From Anderseniella sp. (GTDB lineage Bacteria; Pseudomonadota; Alphaproteobacteria; Rhizobiales; Aestuariivirgaceae), in contig JABDRA010000163.1 of NCBI GenBank assembly GCA_013041995.1, positions 1-10,389 on the forward strand: 10,389 bases of DNA. The letters run 5' to 3'. The stretch's first letter is position 1, and each line of letters starts with the position of its first letter. Made by a program: the position numbers and the translations under genes. Positions 6,550-10,389 of this stretch are shown in pieces. The notes beneath the pieces are model-generated. The model made no database searches. It saw only the letters and a list, made by a program, of their open reading frames with translations, and had not been told where the DNA came from.

Positions 6550-9500
6550 TCATTCTGCTGCCAGGAACACAGGTGCCCGTGACTTGCCGGCCTTGTAGGC
6601 ATCAAGCAGCATCGCTTCACTGGTCTTTGCTTCGGCAACATGGCGTTCTTTCACGTGTCCATACCCGCGAATGCCTTCCGGCACCGAGGCGATCTCGACA
6701 GCAAGGTCCAGGTTGGCAGGCTTGAGACCCGACAGTACCACAGACAGTGTGTCACGGTAGTCCACGATCAACTGGCGCTCCATCCGGCGTTCTTCGGTCC
6801 GGCCGAACGGATCGAATGGCGTGCCGCGCAATCCTTTCAGTCTCGCCAGGACAGAAAACGCCTGCATCATCCAGGGACCATATTCCTGTTTCTGCAAATG
6901 TCCGGTTTCCGGATCGCGTTTGGCCAGCACAGGCGGCGCCAGATGATGGCGGACCTGATAATCACCCTTGAACTTGGCCGCGACGGATTTCGCAAACGAG
7001 CCATCGGAGTAAAGCCGAGCGACCTCATATTCATCCTTGTAGGCCATAAGCTTGAACAGATACCGCGCGACCGCCGCTGTCAGTTTTTCAGATCCCTTGA
7101 CAGCTTTCGCTTCGCGTGACCTCACATCGTCAACAAAGCTCCTGTAGGTCTCTGCATATGCAGTGTTTTGGTAATCGGTCAGAAATTCCACACGCCGGTT
7201 GATCTCGTCATCCAGTGTTCTTGGTCGTTCTTCGACCTGCTTGGTGCCTGCCGACAACACCGCTTCAACCGCCGCCAGATCGTGAGCCGCCCGCCTGCCC
7301 CACAAGAACGCCTGCTGGTTCATCTTGATGGCAACGCCATTGAGTTCAATGGCGCGAACGATGGCCTCTTCCGACACCGGCACCAGACCCTGCTGCCAGG
7401 CATATCCGAGCGTGAACAGATTCGACGCAATGGAATCACCCAGCAAGGCGCTGGCAATACGGGTGGCGTCAATGAACTCGGTGGCACCTTGTTTCGTGCG
7501 GGCTTCGATCTGCACCTGCATCTCGGAACCCGGCAGGTTGAAATCCGCATCACGGGTAAACTGTGCCGGCATCACTTCGTATGAATTGACAATCGCGTGC
7601 GTGCGCGAGCGCGAGGCGCCGGACAAAATCCGCTCTGATGCGGATGTAACGATATCGCAGCCCAAAAGAACGTCCGCACCGCCTGCAGCAATACGGATGG
7701 ATGCGATCTCGTCCTGGGTCTGCGCCAGCTTCAGGTGTGTGACCACAGCACCGTTTTTCTGCGACAGGCCCGCCATGTCGATCATGGCGACACCCTTGCC
7801 GTCAAGATTTGCCGCCATGCCGATCAGGTGGCCAATGGTAACAACACCGGTACCGCCAATCCCGGTGATCATCATCGCCCACGGTTCATCCAGCGTGACC
7901 TGTTCAGGCTGCGGCAAGACCGGGAACGGCGTGGCTTGGGTATTGACCGGGTTTGACACACCCTTGATCAATTCGCCGCCTTCAATGGTGACAAAGCTCG
8001 GGCAGAACCCTTTCAGGCAGGAAAAGTCCTTGTTGCAGGCAGACTGATCTATCTGGCGCTTGCGGCCAAACTCGGTTTCCTTCGGTGCGATTGCCACACA
8101 ATTCGACTGCACGCCGCAATCACCGCAACCTTCACACACCAGCTCATTGATGAACACGCGCCGGTTCGGGTCGGGGAATGTGCCGCGCTTGCGCCGTCTG
8201 CGTTTTTCCGCAGCGCAGGTCTGGTCGTAGATGATGGTCGAGATGCCCAGCACCTCCATCATCTCCTTCTGAACCGTTTGAAGTTCAGACCGGTGATGCA
8301 CGCTGACACGATCCGGGAAGCCCACATTTGATGGGTATTTCCACGGCTCATCGGTCACAATGGCAATGCGGTCGACGCCTTCAGCCCTGACCTGGTGGGC
8401 GATTTGCGGCACGGTCAATCCGCCTTCATGGGTTTGCCCGCCGGTCATGGCGACCGCATCGTTGAACAAGATCTTGTAGGTCATGTTCACGCCCGAAGCG
8501 ACGGCGGCACGGATGGCCATCAGGCCGGAATGATTATAGGTGCCGTCGCCCAGGTTCTGGAACACATGCTTGCGTGTGGAAAATGGTGCCTCACCGATCC
8601 AGTTGGCGCCTTCACCGCCCATATGGGTGGCACCTTCGGTGTTGCGTTCCGGGATATACTGCACCATCCAGTGACACCCGATACCCGCATAACCGCGGCC
8701 GCCTTCCGGCAGCACCGTCGATGAATTGTGCGGGCAACCGGAACAGAAATACGGAATGCGTTCGGCAAGGTTCGGTGAGTTGCTGACACTGGCCATGGAG
8801 GCCTTGATGATGGCAAGGCGGTCTTCCACCGGTTTCGACTTGCGCTTGTTCAGCAACCGGTCAGCAATCGCAATGGCAATCTGGTTGGGCTCCAGCGTAC
8901 CCCAGGGCGGAAACAGCGTGTTTCCCTTCTCGTCCTTCTTGCCAATGACGATCGGCGCTTTGGCATCGTTGCACACCTGTTCACGGATCTGGGTTTCCAG
9001 CAGAGAGCGCTTTTCCTCAACCACGATGACAAGATCGAGACCCTCGGTGAAATCGTCCACGATCTGCGGGTCCAGCGGCCAGACCATGGCCACTTTCAAC
9101 AGTCGCAAACCGAGTTTCGAGGACGCCACCTCGTCAATACCCAGATCGTCGAGCGCCTGGCGCACATCCAGATAGCTCTTGCCGGTCGATACGATACCGA
9201 TCTTCGGCGTCTTGCCACCCGACAGGATGATCTTGTCGAGCTTGTTCGCCCGCGCGAATGCAACAGCGGCATATCGCTTGTGATGGTGCAGCCGGTATTC
9301 CTGCTCGAAACGATCATCGGACGCGCGGATATTCAGCCCGCCTTCCGGCATCTCGAAATCCTTCGGCAGGTTGATTTTCACGCGGTCCACGGAACCGTCG
9401 GCAATACCAGCCGATTCGATATTGTCGTGCACACACTTGAGACCGACCCAGCACCCCGAATAGCGCGACAGGGCAAAACCATAGACGCCGTAATCAAGTA

Positions 9501-10035
9501 TTTCCTGCAGGCCTGCCGGATGCAGGATCGGGATCATCGCATCCATCATGGCAAACTCGGACTGATGCGGGATGGTGGAACTTTCAGCGCCGTGATCATC
9601 CCCCATCAGGGCCAGCACGCCGCCATGTTTGGAGGAGCCGGCGGAATTGGCATGGCGCAGCACATCGCCTGTGCGGTCAACGCCGGGGCCCTTGCCATAC
9701 CAGATCGAGAACACGCCGTCATAGGCGCCCTCGCCGCGCATTTCAGCCTGCTGGGCGCCCCAGATGGCGGTCGCTGCCAGATCTTCGTTGATACCCGGCT
9801 CAAACCGGACATTGGCAGGCTCGGTATATTTCACCGACCTCATGAACTGCTGATCGAGCCCGCCAACCGGCGAACCGCGATAGCCCGTGACATAGCCGGC
9901 TGTATTCAACCCGTCACGTTCATCGCGCGCATGCTGCATCAGCGTCAGCCGCACGATTGCCTGGGTTCCGGTCATGAAGACATGCGATTTCGAAAGGTCG
10001 AATTTATCGTCGAGCTTTACCGGCTTCAATGCCAT
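6550..10035 (-). CDS. Indolepyruvate ferredoxin oxidoreductase, fused IorA-IorB type
   Basis: This 1161-aa protein is the single-chain proteobacterial form of 2-oxoacid:acceptor oxidoreductase, which decarboxylates aryl (indole-, phenyl-) pyruvates to acyl-CoA. The N-terminal pyrimidine-binding domain is around 15-230 (GYVTGYRGSPVGGLD at 47-61). The thiamine diphosphate domain is around 430-610, with CSGCPHN at 431-437, GDGTYNHSG at 497-504 and NDAVAMTGG at 525-533. A cysteine-rich linker follows (C634, C637, C640, C646, C667, C673, C678), probably for an Fe-S cluster. The gamma/IorB-like domain starts near 719 with GIGGTGVVTIG (725-735), and a C-terminal extension (about 935-1150) fits DUF6537. 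The length is typical. The start has GGAG 8 nt upstream. A Crp/Fnr gene follows after 27 bp. In marine alphaproteobacteria such enzymes feed phenylalanine into phenylacetyl-CoA; here the exact substrate is inferred. Confidence 0.95.
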   Translation of the reverse strand: MALKPVKLDDKFDLSKSHVFMTGTQAIVRLTLMQHARDERDGLNTAGYVTGYRGSPVGGLDQQFMRSVKYTEPANVRFEPGINEDLAATAIWGAQQAEMRGEGAYDGVFSIWYGKGPGVDRTGDVLRHANSAGSSKHGGVLALMGDDHGAESSTIPHQSEFAMMDAMIPILHPAGLQEILDYGVYGFALSRYSGCWVGLKCVHDNIESAGIADGSVDRVKINLPKDFEMPEGGLNIRASDDRFEQEYRLHHHKRYAAVAFARANKLDKIILSGGKTPKIGIVSTGKSYLDVRQALDDLGIDEVASSKLGLRLLKVAMVWPLDPQIVDDFTEGLDLVIVVEEKRSLLETQIREQVCNDAKAPIVIGKKDEKGNTLFPPWGTLEPNQIAIAIADRLLNKRKSKPVEDRLAIIKASMASVSNSPNLAERIPYFCSGCPHNSSTVLPEGGRGYAGIGCHWMVQYIPERNTEGATHMGGEGANWIGEAPFSTRKHVFQNLGDGTYNHSGLMAIRAAVASGVNMTYKILFNDAVAMTGGQTHEGGLTVPQIAHQVRAEGVDRIAIVTDEPWKYPSNVGFPDRVSVHHRSELQTVQKEMMEVLGISTIIYDQTCAAEKRRRRKRGTFPDPNRRVFINELVCEGCGDCGVQSNCVAIAPKETEFGRKRQIDQSACNKDFSCLKGFCPSFVTIEGGELIKGVSNPVNTQATPFPVLPQPEQVTLDEPWAMMITGIGGTGVVTIGHLIGMAANLDGKGVAMIDMAGLSQKNGAVVTHLKLAQTQDEIASIRIAAGGADVLLGCDIVTSASERILSGASRSRTHAIVNSYEVMPAQFTRDADFNLPGSEMQVQIEARTKQGATEFIDATRIASALLGDSIASNLFTLGYAWQQGLVPVSEEAIVRAIELNGVAIKMNQQAFLWGRRAAHDLAAVEAVLSAGTKQVEERPRTLDDEINRRVEFLTDYQNTAYAETYRSFVDDVRSREAKAVKGSEKLTAAVARYLFKLMAYKDEYEVARLYSDGSFAKSVAAKFKGDYQVRHHLAPPVLAKRDPETGHLQKQEYGPWMMQAFSVLARLKGLRGTPFDPFGRTEERRMERQLIVDYRDTLSVVLSGLKPANLDLAVEIASVPEGIRGYGHVKERHVAEAKTSEAMLLDAYKAGKSRAPVFLAAE

Positions 10036-10058
10036 TACTCATACTCCGTATAATTCGA

Positions 10059-10079
10059 AAAAAGGTCAGTAATGCTGAC
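10059..10079 (-). promoter_or_regulatory. 15-bp dyad with T-run in the oxidoreductase leader (operator or weak attenuator)
   Basis: On the minus strand GTCAG-CATTA-CTGAC (10079-10065) is a 5-bp perfect dyad, followed by C and six T, then the ribosome-binding site and the ATG at 10035. As RNA it is a small hairpin with a U-run, too short to be a strong terminator. As DNA, a 15-bp symmetric site upstream of an amino acid catabolic gene could be a binding site for an Lrp/AsnC-type regulator. Both readings are inference. Confidence 0.3.
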
Positions 10080-10210
10080 ATATTTTTCATCCACGCGTCA
10101 AATCAACTTTCATTACAAGGCCGACAGAATTTCTATGGAATCCTTAAGCCTGACCAGTGTGTGCCAAAGCCTGGACTTCGGCAAGCACCCGCCCCGCCTG
10201 ATGAAATCAC

Positions 10211-10239
10211 TTGCTGCACACCAGTCAATCATCTAGATT
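10211..10239 (+). promoter_or_regulatory. Candidate sigma-70-type promoter for the right-hand gene
   Basis: TTGCTG (10211-10216, preceded by C) and TAGATT (10234-10239) are 17 bp apart. The match is partial (3/6 and 4/6), but the spacing is ideal and CTTG is favoured in alphaproteobacterial -35 boxes. Transcription would begin near 10246, giving a leader of about 75 nt that starts right at the first potential hairpin. Confidence 0.3.
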
Positions 10240-10246
10240 CTGCGCC

Positions 10247-10336
10247 ATGGGGTTTTATTGGCCACCCCGTCAGGCAAGTCGCCCAAGCGCCGTTCGCTCT
10301 GCTATGGAGGGAACCCGCAATATGGGCGACTTTTTT
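10247..10336 (+). promoter_or_regulatory. Structured 5' leader: two hairpins, the second across the start codon and followed by a T-run
   Basis: Hairpin 1 pairs ATGGGGT (10247-10253) with ACCCCGT (10264-10270), 7 bp including one G-U. Hairpin 2 pairs AAGTCGCCCA (10276-10285) with TGGGCGACTT (10323-10332), 10 perfect base pairs. Its 37-nt loop contains the Shine-Dalgarno sequence GGAGGG, and its 3' arm contains the last two bases of the start codon. Six T follow from 10331. The arrangement looks like a translational or transcriptional attenuator. I cannot assign it to a known riboswitch class. Confidence 0.4.
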
Positions 10337-10389
10337 ATTTCCGCTGAAGATCTTTCATACCGCCTGGCAACTGCCGAACCGGTTCGCAT
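10322..10389 (+). CDS. N-terminal fragment of an unidentified protein (possibly a rhodanese-type sulfurtransferase)
   Basis: The ATG at 10322 opens a frame of 22 codons that runs off the right edge, reading MGDFFISAEDLSYRLATAEPVR. GGAGGG at 10306-10311 lies 10 nt upstream, which supports this start; an in-frame ATG at 10304 overlaps the Shine-Dalgarno sequence and is less likely. The pattern of a short strand, ISAEDL and a leucine-spaced helix resembles the beginning of mercaptopyruvate or thiosulfate sulfurtransferases (typically V/I-S-x-x-x-L). However, 22 residues are too few for an assignment. It is transcribed away from the oxidoreductase gene, so it need not share its function. Confidence 0.55.
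   Translation, partial: MGDFFISAEDLSYRLATAEPVR

Larger units (their letters stand above)
10036..10321. other. Divergent intergenic region between the oxidoreductase gene and the right-hand gene
   Basis: These 286 bp must hold promoters for both divergent genes. On the left are the oxidoreductase ribosome-binding site (minus strand GGAG, near 10045) and a short dyad followed by a T-run (10059-10079). The middle is AT-rich near 10080-10130 and then carries an imperfect inverted repeat (10151-10167 with 10211-10227). The right third has a candidate plus-strand promoter and two potential leader hairpins. I found no tRNA and no convincing small coding region. Confidence 0.7.

Noticed and set aside
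9280..10053. 257-codon open frame on the plus strand
   Set aside because: Antisense to the N-terminal domain of the oxidoreductase and without domain features; a shadow frame.

Overview
The window looks like chromosomal DNA from an alphaproteobacterium, probably of the Hyphomicrobiales or a relative. This is inferred from moderately GC-rich, Proteobacteria-like proteins, the large fused indolepyruvate oxidoreductase, the Liv/acyl-CoA ligase gene order, and intergenic palindromes of a style common in that group. No rRNA, tRNA, CRISPR array, phage gene or transposase is visible. Almost everything is encoded on the minus strand and reads from right to left.

Right to left: positions 10322-10389 hold the first 22 codons of a divergent plus-strand gene. 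Its leader can fold into two hairpins, the second covering the start codon and ending in a T-run. A 286-bp divergent intergenic region follows. Next is a 1161-aa fused indolepyruvate ferredoxin oxidoreductase (10035-6550), and 27 bp further on a Crp/Fnr-type regulator (6522-5851). A second 286-bp intergenic region (5565-5850) carries two large tandem palindromes and a separate operator-like inverted repeat. An apparent operon then runs to the left edge: acyl-CoA synthetase (5564-3588), livG (3591-2773, 4-bp overlap), livH (2750-1794), livM (1772-693), and the N-terminal part of a periplasmic substrate-binding protein (562 to beyond position 1). The second ATPase, LivF, is not in the window and may lie further left.

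Together the genes suggest a catabolic locus. The binding protein and LivHMG(F) would import an amino acid or a related carboxylate. The oxidoreductase would convert 2-oxoacids from (aromatic) amino acids to acyl-CoA. The AMP-forming ligase would activate a free acid to its CoA thioester. The Crp/Fnr protein may control one or both units. The substrate is not visible in the sequence. The families are all known; the less explained material is in the intergenic regions: the paired palindromes, the candidate operator and the structured leader at the right end.
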